The notes beneath the pieces were generated by a model. That model saw nothing but the letters and a program-made list of their open reading frames with translations, did not search any database and had not been told where the DNA came from. A program made the position numbers and the translations under genes. Positions 15,519 through 23,840 of a stretch of DNA of 36,492 nt are shown here, in pieces. Numbering within the stretch: position 1 is the first letter of the stretch; each line of letters starts with the position of its first letter. Source of the stretch: Nanobdellota archaeon (GTDB taxonomy: Archaea > Nanobdellota > Nanobdellia > Woesearchaeales > GW2011-AR9); assembly GCA_030695605.1 (NCBI GenBank), contig JAUYQE010000029.1, forward strand, positions 1 through 36,492, written 5' to 3'.

Positions 15519-15842
15519 TAAACATTCTACGCTAAGTTCAAATTGTTTAGTTATTAAACTTTAACACAAAAATAGTAGTTTGTCGATAGAGCACAAGACA
15601 AAGTTTATGGGCATAGCTTAAATAGTTTATTTGTTTTATCCACCTAACAAAAACGGTTATTTTTCTCAATAGGATTGGGGTCAGCAGCAACAATTGTAAA
15701 AAGATTATCACCAAACCAAAATTAATCCCCTCCGAAACCTATTTATACAACAAAAAAATCCTCTTTATTCCAATAAGGCAGCACATCCATTCCGTGAAGG
15801 GTTCCCTTACCGGAAAGCTTTAAACGTAAAAAGAGGAGCATT
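15519..15842. other. AT-rich 324-bp gene-free stretch upstream of the serine recombinase
   Basis: No ORF or tRNA was found. It holds short dyads (GTTTA-GTTAT-TAAAC near 15547, ACAATTGT near 15690, TTATT-CC-AATAA near 15768), TATA-like CTATTTATAC near 15739, and the long dyad described separately at 15790-15815. Such a region may hold recombination sites. Confidence 0.4.
15790..15815. repeat. 26-bp imperfect dyad in front of the serine recombinase
   Basis: TTCCG-x2-AAGGG-TT-CCCTT-x2-CGGAA: 10 of 12 arm positions pair around a TT centre. A 2-bp centre suits the staggered cut of serine recombinases, so this could be a crossover site or the binding site for autoregulation. It lies 27 bp before the start codon. 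Confidence 0.5.
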
Positions 15843-16613
15843 ATGAGCGAAATAGACAAAAAAGCAGGTGTTTATGTCCGGGTTTCGACGGAAGAGCAGG
15901 CCAAAGAAGGCATTTCTATCGATGCCCAAATAGACCGTTGTACCGCTTTCTGCAAAGCGAGAGGCTGGGATGTATTCCAGGTCTATACTGATGCCGGCTA
16001 TTCTGCAGGAAGCACTAATAGGCCAGCGTTGCAGCGGTTGCTGGAAGATGCCCGCAACCAAAAAATACAGATCCTTCTGGTCTACAAAATTGATCGCTTT
16101 TCCCGCCATCTGAAAGATCTGATTTCCATCCTCGAAGAGCTGAAAAAGATACAGGTTAATTTCACATCGGTAACGGAGCAGATTGACACGACGACAGCCA
16201 TGGGCGAAGCTTTTTTCCAGATTATCGGCGTCTTTGCGCAGCTGGAGCGGGGGATGGTCAAAGAGCGGGTAGAGATGGCTTTTGAGAAGAAAATTAAGTC
16301 TGGGGAAGCTTTAAATCGGCCTCCATTTGGGTATACCTACAAGAATAGAAAGCTTGTTCCCCACCCGGAAGAAGCAGAGAAAGTCCGAGAAATTTTTTCG
16401 CTTTGGGCTGCCGGCGTGCATTATAAAACCATTGCTGAAAAGAGTGGGCTTCCGGTCTCTACGCTCTACGAATTGGTAAAAAACCCCACCTACATCGGGA
16501 AAGTTCTCTTCCGGGGGCAGCTGTACCCCGGAACGCACAAAGCGATTGTTGATGACGAAATATTTGAGCGAGTACTAAATACTTTTGGGCTAAATTGTGA
16601 TATCAAAGATTAA
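15843..16613 (+). CDS. Serine site-specific recombinase (short form)
   Basis: A 256-residue recombinase. The resolvase domain (8-145) has Arg13-Val-Ser15 (nucleophile Ser15) in YVRVSTEEQ, and YKIDRFSRHLKDL with Arg85 and Arg88. A recombinase DNA-binding domain (about 155-245) follows: RPPFGYTYKNRKLVPHPEEAEKVREIF and NPTYIGKVLFRGQLYPGTHKAIVDDEIFE. It ends there; large serine integrases normally continue with a zinc ribbon and coiled coil to about 450-550 residues, so this is either a natural short invertase-like form or a truncation. GAGGAG four nt before the ATG supports the start. No phage structural genes are nearby. Confidence 0.93.
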   Translation: MSEIDKKAGVYVRVSTEEQAKEGISIDAQIDRCTAFCKARGWDVFQVYTDAGYSAGSTNRPALQRLLEDARNQKIQILLVYKIDRFSRHLKDLISILEELKKIQVNFTSVTEQIDTTTAMGEAFFQIIGVFAQLERGMVKERVEMAFEKKIKSGEALNRPPFGYTYKNRKLVPHPEEAEKVREIFSLWAAGVHYKTIAEKSGLPVSTLYELVKNPTYIGKVLFRGQLYPGTHKAIVDDEIFERVLNTFGLNCDIKD

Positions 16614-16752
16614 ATGTTCTATTCTGATATTGTTAAAGATAAAACAGATTGTTATTAACCTAGACAACACGCACACCAATATTAGTTTGATATTTTTGTG
16701 CTAATAACTTATAATCATCAATCGGATGTTATATAGCTCAGTTATTAATAAT

Positions 16753-16980
16753 CTAACTCTTTCTTCGCAGCAACAAATAGGCACTTACCAGAATGATTAT
16801 TATTGCCGAGATAAAAAGCAGCAGCGTCAGCATCTCAGCCGGCAAAGAATAAATTGCTTGATATTGTACTATCGCCAAGACTGCTACAGCCAACCCATAG
16901 AACAAGAAGAGGCGCACCACCAGTGATTTTCGCTTTTTAGATACCCCATGAATAGGGTGGTGCTTTTCTTTCAAGACCAT
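16753..16980 (-). CDS. Small two-helix membrane protein
   Basis: A 75-residue protein. A basic N-terminus (KEKHHPIHGVSKKRKSLVVR) is followed by two hydrophobic segments, about 24-44 and 50-70, and ends RRKS, so both termini are probably cytoplasmic. I use ATG 16980, four nt after the upstream PAC2 stop; the frame also extends to a TTG at 16992 that would overlap it. The tight spacing means it is cotranscribed with the PAC2 gene. Function unknown. Confidence 0.6.
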   Translation of the reverse strand: MVLKEKHHPIHGVSKKRKSLVVRLFLFYGLAVAVLAIVQYQAIYSLPAEMLTLLLFISAIIIILVSAYLLLRRKS

Positions 16981-16984
16981 CTTT

Positions 16985-17692
16985 CTACCCAAGATAGTTC
17001 AGCTTCTTCTGCTCTTGTATCTCTTCTGCATCAGCTTTCTTCCCGAGAATGCCTTTCAACTTCTCCTCGAAAAGCACTGCCTGCTTCAATAAAGGCTTGG
17101 GATCTATTTCCAAACCCGCATAGAGATCCAGTGCTTTGATGATCTCTGCAGCTGCCTTGCTGTCAGGAAGGTTGCTTTTTGCTTCTGCAAAGAGCGCTAC
17201 AACTGGTGTCTTCAGGTGTTTGGCAAGCAACGCTCCCGTGACGCCAACAACAATGCCTTCCATCAAAGGCTGAACACTTTTTCCAAGCTTTTTCTTAATG
17301 CTGCCATCCTGGGTGGCATAATAGAACACTCTGCTCTCACTCGGATTGGGAGAGCCGACACCCTCCAGTGATATGATCTCCCGTGCTTGCAGCATTTCCG
17401 CAAGTTCGGATATGGCTGTTGCGAGCTTCCAGCTTGCGTCTTTGCTGACGTTGATGGCATGGATCAGCACCATATTATAATCTTTATTGTAGTGGATGGA
17501 AATAGGCTCAATCACTTTATTCTGATGGATGGCAATCATGGCCGGAATCTCTTCCATCTCAATAATGCCAATCTTTTCCGTCTTTAAATGATCCATGAGA
17601 AATTCGATGGCGATAGTGCCTATCAACCCAAAGCCGGGAAAGCCTTCAATGATAGTAACGTTCTTTGGTTTTTTTGTTAATGTAAATTGCAT
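16985..17692 (-). CDS. PAC2-family protein (proteasome assembly chaperone-like)
   Basis: A 235-residue protein of the archaeal PAC2 family. It shows the typical start KNVTIIEGFPGFGLIGTIAIEFLMDHL, then KIGIIEMEEIPAMIAIHQNKVIEPISIHYN, an ISLEGVG segment and VVGVTGALLAKHLKTPVVALFAEA. Eukaryotic homologues chaperone 20S proteasome assembly; the archaeal role is less clear. The C-terminal tail is Lys/Glu-rich. I start at ATG 17692 because AGGTGAT ends four nt upstream and TATA-like CCTTAAATACC lies at about 17737-17747; the longer frame to 17773 would overlap the mutase gene. Confidence 0.9.
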   Translation of the reverse strand: MQFTLTKKPKNVTIIEGFPGFGLIGTIAIEFLMDHLKTEKIGIIEMEEIPAMIAIHQNKVIEPISIHYNKDYNMVLIHAINVSKDASWKLATAISELAEMLQAREIISLEGVGSPNPSESRVFYYATQDGSIKKKLGKSVQPLMEGIVVGVTGALLAKHLKTPVVALFAEAKSNLPDSKAAAEIIKALDLYAGLEIDPKPLLKQAVLFEEKLKGILGKKADAEEIQEQKKLNYLG

Positions 17693-17765
17693 GGGCATCA
17701 CCTGTTTTTTCTTATGGTTCGTTTGAAAGGTGTTAAGGTATTTAAGGTTTTCGAGAATGGGGGGG

Positions 17766-18422
17766 TTATACATGTATCACATATGAAAAGTACCGGTCAT
17801 AGGGATTCTCCAGCCGCAGCATTTCTTCAACAGAAAGCTTCTCAAAATAGCGCCGGAAAGGCCGCATGGAATTGCCGTGAGCCGAGATGGCCACGCTGAT
17901 GTGCTCTTTCTTCATCTTTTTCAGCAAGTCTTTGATGAATAAACGGACGCGTTTCTCGACGGTTTTTAGGCTTTCGCCGTCCGGCGGAGGGATGTCATAA
18001 GACCGATGCACGGCATTAAAAATCTGCTGAGCGACTTCTTCACCAAATTTCCGGCGTGAATGTTTCTCCAGTTTCCCATACTTCTTCTCGACGGCTACCA
18101 GCACTTTTCTCTTTACTTCTTCCAGAAAAGAGCGATGGCTCCTGCCTTCAAGAGTGCCATAACATCGTTCGATGATACGGTCATCTTCGATGATCTCTCG
18201 GCATTCGGGATGAAATGGCAGTACTTCTTTCAGCGTCTCTTTGGAGCGGGAAAGGTGCGAACGATACGCAACATCAATTTTCTTGTTTTGAAGCTTTCGG
18301 GCAATCGTTCTGGCATTCTGATAGCCTGCGTTCGTCATCTTCGCATCCCGGCAGCCGGTAAACCAGCCACGCTCATTGTATGTCGTCTGGCCGTGGCGGA
18401 AGAGGTAGATATAGAGTTTCAT
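17766..18422 (-). CDS. gpmA: 2,3-bisphosphoglycerate-dependent phosphoglycerate mutase-like protein
   Basis: A 218-residue histidine phosphatase-superfamily enzyme closest to dPGM, which interconverts 3- and 2-phosphoglycerate in glycolysis. Visible motifs are RHGQ (Arg9, His10 the phospho-acceptor), GWFTGCRDAKMT (19-30), ERCYGTLEG (85-93), PPPDGESL (145-152) and SAHGNSMR (180-187, second His182). The C-terminal LSVEEMLRLENPYDRY matches the dPGM tail. A generic phosphatase of the same superfamily is the alternative. TATA-like CTTTATC about 26 nt upstream fits leaderless expression. Confidence 0.85.
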   Translation of the reverse strand: MKLYIYLFRHGQTTYNERGWFTGCRDAKMTNAGYQNARTIARKLQNKKIDVAYRSHLSRSKETLKEVLPFHPECREIIEDDRIIERCYGTLEGRSHRSFLEEVKRKVLVAVEKKYGKLEKHSRRKFGEEVAQQIFNAVHRSYDIPPPDGESLKTVEKRVRLFIKDLLKKMKKEHISVAISAHGNSMRPFRRYFEKLSVEEMLRLENPYDRYFSYVIHV

Positions 18423-18484
18423 GGAATAACAGAAGAAAGAAAAAAGAAATTGATAAAGGTTCCCATTTATCCGGACTGATTTAC

Positions 18485-19195
18485 CTATGGTGAAGGTTCA
18501 CAAGCATCCCCAACACCATCAGTATCGGTATCCACTTGGTCGGCATTTGCCGTTCCCAGGCAATTGTCGCTTCCGGTGCAGGCACTCGGCCCACTACTTG
18601 AAGCACCAGCGTTACAGATACTATCACTATCTTTATCGACTTGGAGATCGGAGCAGCCATTAGCGTCGACAGCGTGGCCTGCAGAAGTTGCCGGGCAGAG
18701 ATCCCTACTATCACCAACCCCATCAGCGTCAGAATCTATTTCTGTTGGTGGAGTTACTCGTTGATAGCACGCTCCGTTGATACAGCCATTGGGGCAGCCT
18801 TGAGTACTTCTTCGATAAGAATTATCGGCAGCACAGGAATATTCAATGAGTATCGTTTCATTGAGACACCTATCGCTGTACCCTTTCATGCTTTGTTTTC
18901 CCGCATACGTATAACTTAGTGTGGTTGTTCCCGCCGTTCCATAATCTGCACCTGCATCAGTTTCAGAACAGCTCTCCCATTTGAAGAGGCTAACTGTTTT
19001 TTTAACAGCAGCAGGCGCCTTATAGATTGCCTGTCCAGCAACAGCACCCTCTTCTTCTGCCAGAGCCGCATCCAAGTCTTCATCGGACAGCTCTTCAAGC
19101 TCTGCTAACGCATCCTCTTCTGATGGCTGCGGAGCGCAGCTTAAAACAAACAACACAGAAAGAAGCACAAAAGTTAAAACAATGATTCTTTTCAT
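18485..19195 (-). CDS. Lipoprotein with calcium-binding thrombospondin-3-like repeats
   Basis: A 236-residue exported protein. A signal peptide with lipobox (LFVLSC) predicts lipid attachment at Cys20. An acidic helix (EELSDEDLDAALAEEEGAVAGQA) is followed by a Cys-rich module (WESCSETDAGADYG ... DRCLNETILIEYSC ... GCPNGCINGAC). Thrombospondin type 3-like DxDxDG repeats near the C-terminus (DSDADGVGDSRDLCP, DKDSDSICNAG, DTDTDGVGDACE) probably bind calcium. GAGGTG six nt before ATG 19195 fixes the start; TATA-like GTTTATATAG on the plus strand (CTATATAAAC on the minus strand) is at 19241-19250. It is a paralogue of the next gene. Confidence 0.88.
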   Translation of the reverse strand: MKRIIVLTFVLLSVLFVLSCAPQPSEEDALAELEELSDEDLDAALAEEEGAVAGQAIYKAPAAVKKTVSLFKWESCSETDAGADYGTAGTTTLSYTYAGKQSMKGYSDRCLNETILIEYSCAADNSYRRSTQGCPNGCINGACYQRVTPPTEIDSDADGVGDSRDLCPATSAGHAVDANGCSDLQVDKDSDSICNAGASSSGPSACTGSDNCLGTANADQVDTDTDGVGDACEPSP

Positions 19196-19306
19196 AACAA
19201 ACACCTCTTTTGTTTTTAAGACTTATGTATATTTCTTCGGTTTATATAGATTTCGCAATGCTGCAAGGTGAAAAATAGTTGATGATCATTTTTGCAAAGC
19301 TTTTTT

Positions 19307-19765
19307 TTATTTTGAACAAGCTCCTGCAATACAGCTTCTATCCACCGGACAGTTAACCGTTATTCTTCCATAGCCCTGCCCTTCTTCTTCACAGAAATAC
19401 TCTCGGAGGCTGGTAGTATTGATGCAATAGTCAACATATGTCATGAACTTTTCAAATCCTTGTTTAGAATAATTCACGCGCACAGCTCCTTTGACGAGCG
19501 GATTTTTTTGTTCCCCCTGTGCATCTCCATCACTGTCAGAACACCTTTCCCACCGGATAGTTGCTAGGGCTCCCGCCACGTCGGAAGGCAAAGTAGTGCT
19601 CCTGCCCGTAATGGCTTCACCCAGGTTAGTTAAGACTGCCTCAAGATCGTCATCAGACAACTGCTCCAGCTCCCAGAACACTTTTCCGTCAGAAGCCTGC
19701 TGAGAACAGGCGGCTAAGACCAAGAAAATGGCAATAATGATTATCAACAATGGGATGTGTTTCAT
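19307..19765 (-). CDS. Lipoprotein paralogous to the neighbour, lacking the calcium repeats
   Basis: A 152-residue lipoprotein. The signal peptide ends in LVLAAC, and the acidic helix ELEQLSDDDLEAVLTNLGEAITGR and the Cys-rich module (WERCSDSDGDAQG ... YCINTTSLREYFC ... SCIAGAC) match the adjacent paralogue, then the protein stops. This suggests tandem duplication with gain or loss of the C-terminal calcium-binding part. The start at ATG 19765 is supported by GAGG seven nt upstream and TATA-like GTTTATAG (minus strand, about 19809-19816). It is probably anchored on the outer face of the membrane. Confidence 0.85.
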   Translation of the reverse strand: MKHIPLLIIIIAIFLVLAACSQQASDGKVFWELEQLSDDDLEAVLTNLGEAITGRSTTLPSDVAGALATIRWERCSDSDGDAQGEQKNPLVKGAVRVNYSKQGFEKFMTYVDYCINTTSLREYFCEEEGQGYGRITVNCPVDRSCIAGACSK

Positions 19766-19904
19766 CAAAGCGCCTCGTTTTTATGAAGCCCTAGAAAATA
19801 AAATAGCCCTATAAACATTTCGATTCTCTTCTTCAAAAAGAGCAAAAATCCCACCAAAAGCCTTAAAAATACCCCCATAAATGGAGGGGGATTATACACT
19901 GAAA

Positions 19905-20618
19905 ATGGTACTGCAGACCGTAGAAACGTTGATTGAAGGGGGCAAAGCAACAGCAGCCCCGCCGTTAGGGCCAGCTTTAGGGCCGACGGGAGTAAACATC
20001 GGCCAGGTAGTTATGGAAATAAACAAGAAAACGGCTGACCTGAAAGGTATGCAGGTTCCCGTCAAAGTGACGGTTAATACGGAAACCAAAGAATTTTCTA
20101 TTGTCATTGGCACGCCGCCAGCAGCGGCGCTCATCAAAAAAGAAGCAGGCATTGAGAAAGGAGCCAGCAATCCGCTGACGGAAAAAGTTGCTGATATGGT
20201 CATTGAGCAGATCATTAAAATAGCGAAAGCCAAAGAAGATGCGCTGCTCGGAAAAAGCTTAAAAGCAAAAGTGAAAGAGATCATCGGCAGCTGTCACTCC
20301 ATGGGTATTCTAGTCGAAGGCATGCCGGCACGGGACGCTTTACGAGCCGTAGAAGCCGGGAAATTTGATGCCGAGATTGCCTCGGGCAAGACGGAGCTGA
20401 GTGCTGAAGAGCGCCAGCGCTTAGAGGGCGAGAAGCATCGCCTGCGGGAAGAGATGGAACGGCGCAGAGCAGAATTCGAGGTGCAGGCCAAGACCATCAT
20501 GAAAGAGATGGAAGGCAAGGAGTCCAGGAAGATCCGGGCACGCATGTTAGAAGTGGGCATTCCCCAGCCTCTTATCGACGAGCTAGTGCCGCCGGAAAAA
20601 GAATCGGCGAAGAAGTAG
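19905..20618 (+). CDS. rpl11: Ribosomal protein uL11 with C-terminal helical extension
   Basis: A 237-residue protein. Residues 1-155 are uL11 of the GTPase-associated centre: VETLIEGGKATAAPPLGPALGPTGVNIGQV, the proline-rich N-domain, and the RNA-binding C-domain ending in IIGSCHSMGILVEG. After it comes an extension of roughly 75 residues, rich in Glu, Arg and Lys (LSAEERQRLEGEKHRLREEMERRR), likely a long helix; ordinary archaeal uL11 is about 160 residues. The frame opens at 19881, but TATA-like TTAAAAATA (19863-19871) puts the transcript start near 19892, so I use ATG 19905. AIR synthase-like follows after 24 bp. Confidence 0.93.
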   Translation: MVLQTVETLIEGGKATAAPPLGPALGPTGVNIGQVVMEINKKTADLKGMQVPVKVTVNTETKEFSIVIGTPPAAALIKKEAGIEKGASNPLTEKVADMVIEQIIKIAKAKEDALLGKSLKAKVKEIIGSCHSMGILVEGMPARDALRAVEAGKFDAEIASGKTELSAEERQRLEGEKHRLREEMERRRAEFEVQAKTIMKEMEGKESRKIRARMLEVGIPQPLIDELVPPEKESAKK

Positions 20619-20642
20619 GGAGACTTTTAGGAGTTAATCATT

Positions 20643-21668
20643 ATGAACTACTCTGACAAACTTCGCTGTGGAAAATTACCCGACGGGGAACTCTCTCGGA
20701 TTCTGGAAAAATATACAAATAGCAAAAGCGAGCGGGTTCTTCTTGGTCCAAGACTAGGCGAAGATGCGGGGATTGTTGATCTGGGAAACAAGAAGAACAA
20801 TTGTTTGGCAATATGCGTTGATCCTATCATGGTCAATATCTCCAATGCGCCGTATTTTGCGGTTGCTATTAATGTGAATGACATAGTTACCCGGGGGGCT
20901 ACGCCGCAGTGGGCTTCGGCAAGTATCTTTTTTCCCGAAGGCTGCACCCTTACGGATGTTGATCGCTTCTTTGGCCAGCTTTATGAAGCAATTCGGCCCC
21001 ACCATATCTCGATAGTCACTGGGCATACTGAGGTCACTTCTTTGGTAAAAAATCCCGGCATTGTTTTGACGCTTTTTGGGGAAGTTGATGAAGATCATAT
21101 CATCACAACCTCGGGAGCAAAAGAAGGCGATGCACTGGTTCTCACCGGGGGAGCAGGCATCGAAGGAACAGCCATCCTTGCAGCAGATTTCTCTCAAACA
21201 CTCCAAGGCAAAGTTGACAACAGTGTTTTGGAACGTGCAAAACAATTTATCTACGACCCAGGGATATGCATTGCTCCTGCGGCATATATTGCCTGGAAGC
21301 ATAAGCCCCATGCCCTGCATGATCCAACGGAAGGCGGGGTGAGAAAAGGAATTGAGGAATTAGCGTTCGCCTCCGGCAATGGGGTATTTGTTGATTATCA
21401 GAACATTCCCATCCGAGAGGAAACCCGGAAGATTTGTGCGGTGACGGGTGATGATCCATTGGGAATCTTTGGTTCTGGAGCGCTTCTGATCAGCATTGCG
21501 CCCGAAAGAGCTCTTGGCCTCCTGCAAGAATACGTCGGCGCCGGTATTATTGCGCGGGAGATCGGCAGTGTCACCAACAAAGCAAAAGGAAGAATTCTTC
21601 GGTATGAGGGAAAAGAGATTCCTCTAGAAGCCAGTTATACGGATGGCCTTATTGATCGGCTCAATTAA
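20643..21668 (+). CDS. AIR synthase-like protein (HypE/PurM superfamily)
   Basis: A 341-residue ATP-binding enzyme of the PurM/HypE/SelD superfamily: LGEDAGIV (38-45), AINVNDIVTRGATPQW (near 76-91), the glycine-rich GGAGIEGTAILAADF, HDPTEGGVRKG (the conserved DPT-GG loop) and GIFGSGALLIS. It has no HypE-type C-terminal cysteine motif (it ends DGLIDRLN), and no hydrogenase or purine genes are near, so neither HypE nor PurM function can be assigned. GGAG about ten nt before the ATG supports the start. It is probably cotranscribed with uL11. Confidence 0.85.
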   Translation: MNYSDKLRCGKLPDGELSRILEKYTNSKSERVLLGPRLGEDAGIVDLGNKKNNCLAICVDPIMVNISNAPYFAVAINVNDIVTRGATPQWASASIFFPEGCTLTDVDRFFGQLYEAIRPHHISIVTGHTEVTSLVKNPGIVLTLFGEVDEDHIITTSGAKEGDALVLTGGAGIEGTAILAADFSQTLQGKVDNSVLERAKQFIYDPGICIAPAAYIAWKHKPHALHDPTEGGVRKGIEELAFASGNGVFVDYQNIPIREETRKICAVTGDDPLGIFGSGALLISIAPERALGLLQEYVGAGIIAREIGSVTNKAKGRILRYEGKEIPLEASYTDGLIDRLN

Positions 21669-21697
21669 TTGCTGGTAGTATCTCTGCTTCAGAATTT

Positions 21698-23776
21698 CTA
21701 CCTTAAGACCTCTTGCCGTATTCGATTGATTTTTTCTCTGGTCGACCGTGGCGGCTCTGTGGTGCTGATTCCATATTTCGTTAAATCAAAAGCCCGTGGC
21801 ACTTTCAGGACAGAATTCTGGTCAAATCCTAGTGATTGCCATGTTGTAAAATTCTCGGCGTTATTCGCCCAATCAAAACACCAGCCGTAGCAGAACATGA
21901 CAGACTTGTCTAATTTTTCCCAGAGAGCAGTAAAAGCTGCCGCGGCATCTCGGTCTTCCCAGGTTGTTGCATACTGTATCGAATGGTCCCAGAAAAATGA
22001 TGGGCCGGAATTCATAAATACATTATTATTTGCCGTATTCCCTTCTGCCAAAGCAGCTTCCCGCTGAATCGTGAGCGGGAAGGACACATTCAGGAAAATA
22101 TTGTTCCTCAGAGTATTCTGCCGCAAAGGATACTCTGGACTCACCACCACTTCAAGCACCCCGCCGGGTGAATCATACACCAGATTATTATCAACAAGGA
22201 CATATCGAGAGCCGGAGAGAACCACGCCACCGTAAAAATCCAGCTCTTCTCCAAATTTTCCTTTTCCGTTGTTGAGGAGAATATTATTCTGTATTTTTAC
22301 GGGATTTTTAGCAGCCCCACTCGAGATCTCAATGCGGATGCCATCAAAGCTATTATTCACAATAATATTGCCTTCGATAACTGCATTCTCCATCTGCGTT
22401 CCGTCAAACCATACTCCCCACCCGTCATTATTTTTGACGAGATTGTTGCGGAACATCATATTGTTATTTGTCGCCAAGCCCACATTTGGGGCAAACTTTA
22501 TTCCTCCGGCATGCCAGCCGCGATTATATTTTCGCACGTTGTTGCTTTCGATGATATTGCTTTCATACATCGTATTATCCCCGTACAGCCCAGCACCGGC
22601 ATCGCCATTAGAGCGGAACACGGAATTTTTCACCACACAGTTTTTGCAGATGCCCGCTAAACCCGTGAATCCATTATAGGAAGAATCCAGATTTTCAAAA
22701 CGATTATACGAACCGCTTAAAATAACCGCTCCGAAATGGCCTCCTCCAAATCGAAGAACGAGATTTTTGATATGAATATAATTCATAGGGTGGTCTGCAA
22801 AGGCAAAAGGCATAGCGGGGCTAACGCCGACTTCTATGTTTTTGGTATTTGGATTAGTCCCGTCCGGCAGCCAGATGAAGAGCTCTCCAAAGTCCGGGTC
22901 AGTTGCATCACTTTCATAGTAAAAAGTGGGTGTCCTCCCCTGATCCATGTCGGATTGGTCTGTGCCCAGGGAAGATGTTTCACCGGGGAATCTTCGATCA
23001 GCCCAGGAATCTGCGGCGGAGGTGGAAAAAGTCCAGCCATTCTTCAAAGAATTAATTTCTTGAAATAATACAATGGAATTCTCATCAATGGCAACGATTT
23101 GCGGCGCTCGGGTTCCTTCTTTGTAGGGGTATAAATATTGCCAGTAATGGTTATTTTCCAGATAGGTTTTCCAATCAACAGCCCAAATATTTGCTTCGGG
23201 GCGTTCAGCGTAGCGTTCCCAACTCTGTGCCCTATCCGAAAAATAGATCATCGGCTTTTCTCCTGGATAGCCGCTAATCACTGTTGGATTATTCGGTGTA
23301 CCACTTATATCGCGAACTTCCGCTGAGAATTGAGACCCAAAAGCAACGGAATCAAAACGGTAAGTTCCATCGCGTATGTAGAGCTTTCCGCTGCCTTCCA
23401 GATGCGGGGTTCTGCTGCTGAAAGCCCGCTCAAAAGTGCACCAAGGCTGCTCTACCGTTCCCGGATTGTCGTCGCTGCAAGGGCCGCAGATGCTATTGCC
23501 GTCGACGTAGAAATCTTTGTTGGAGCGCGGATGGAGGTCTTTGCAAACGTATGCTCTTAAGCTGGGCGTTTTGGTAGCATCAAGACTTGATCGGAATGGT
23601 TCAACAGTAGTTTTAACTGGTTCGCTCGTAAAATAATATGCTTTCCCCACAATCCCCTGCGGCCCCAGCACAAAGATCCAGAGAATACTTATGGCAGTAA
23701 AGAGCAGGAAGATTGCTGTCCCAAGGATCACTTGAGCTTTAATATTTCTTTTTATCGTTCCTTTTTTAAAAGTCAT
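21698..23776 (-). CDS. Right-handed beta-helix exported protein
   Basis: A 692-residue protein. It has one N-terminal membrane segment (about 14-38), a DFYVDGNSICG ... GTVEQPWCTFERAF segment (about 88-118) like the entry of pectate-lyase-type beta helices, and from about 330 to 590 repeated N-rich rungs (NNLVKNN, EGNIIVNNSFDGI, QNNILLNN, LRNNIFLN). The fold is a parallel beta-helix often seen in polysaccharide lyases and surface adhesins; no catalytic set can be assigned. It is probably anchored by the N-terminus and exposed outside. GAGGT ahead of the ATG and TATA-like GAAATATAATAG (minus strand, about 23801-23812) support the start. Confidence 0.85.
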   Translation of the reverse strand: MTFKKGTIKRNIKAQVILGTAIFLLFTAISILWIFVLGPQGIVGKAYYFTSEPVKTTVEPFRSSLDATKTPSLRAYVCKDLHPRSNKDFYVDGNSICGPCSDDNPGTVEQPWCTFERAFSSRTPHLEGSGKLYIRDGTYRFDSVAFGSQFSAEVRDISGTPNNPTVISGYPGEKPMIYFSDRAQSWERYAERPEANIWAVDWKTYLENNHYWQYLYPYKEGTRAPQIVAIDENSIVLFQEINSLKNGWTFSTSAADSWADRRFPGETSSLGTDQSDMDQGRTPTFYYESDATDPDFGELFIWLPDGTNPNTKNIEVGVSPAMPFAFADHPMNYIHIKNLVLRFGGGHFGAVILSGSYNRFENLDSSYNGFTGLAGICKNCVVKNSVFRSNGDAGAGLYGDNTMYESNIIESNNVRKYNRGWHAGGIKFAPNVGLATNNNMMFRNNLVKNNDGWGVWFDGTQMENAVIEGNIIVNNSFDGIRIEISSGAAKNPVKIQNNILLNNGKGKFGEELDFYGGVVLSGSRYVLVDNNLVYDSPGGVLEVVVSPEYPLRQNTLRNNIFLNVSFPLTIQREAALAEGNTANNNVFMNSGPSFFWDHSIQYATTWEDRDAAAAFTALWEKLDKSVMFCYGWCFDWANNAENFTTWQSLGFDQNSVLKVPRAFDLTKYGISTTEPPRSTREKINRIRQEVLR

Positions 23777-23840
23777 CTTCTTACCTCTTTCTCCCGTTCT
23801 TTCTATTATATTTCATCAATAATACGTGATGCCAATTATA

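Noticed and set aside
15519..16752. Complete prophage or integrated element around the serine recombinase
   Set aside because: No structural, replication or lysis genes are near and no matching att repeats were found by eye on both sides.
19871..19890. CCCCC...GGGGG inverted repeat as an uL11 autoregulatory leader
   Set aside because: The arms are interrupted and overlap the promoter rather than the inferred transcript, so an RNA switch is not supported.
20643..21668. Naming the AIR-synthase-like gene hypE
   Set aside because: The C-terminal cysteine motif of HypE is absent and no hydrogenase genes are nearby.
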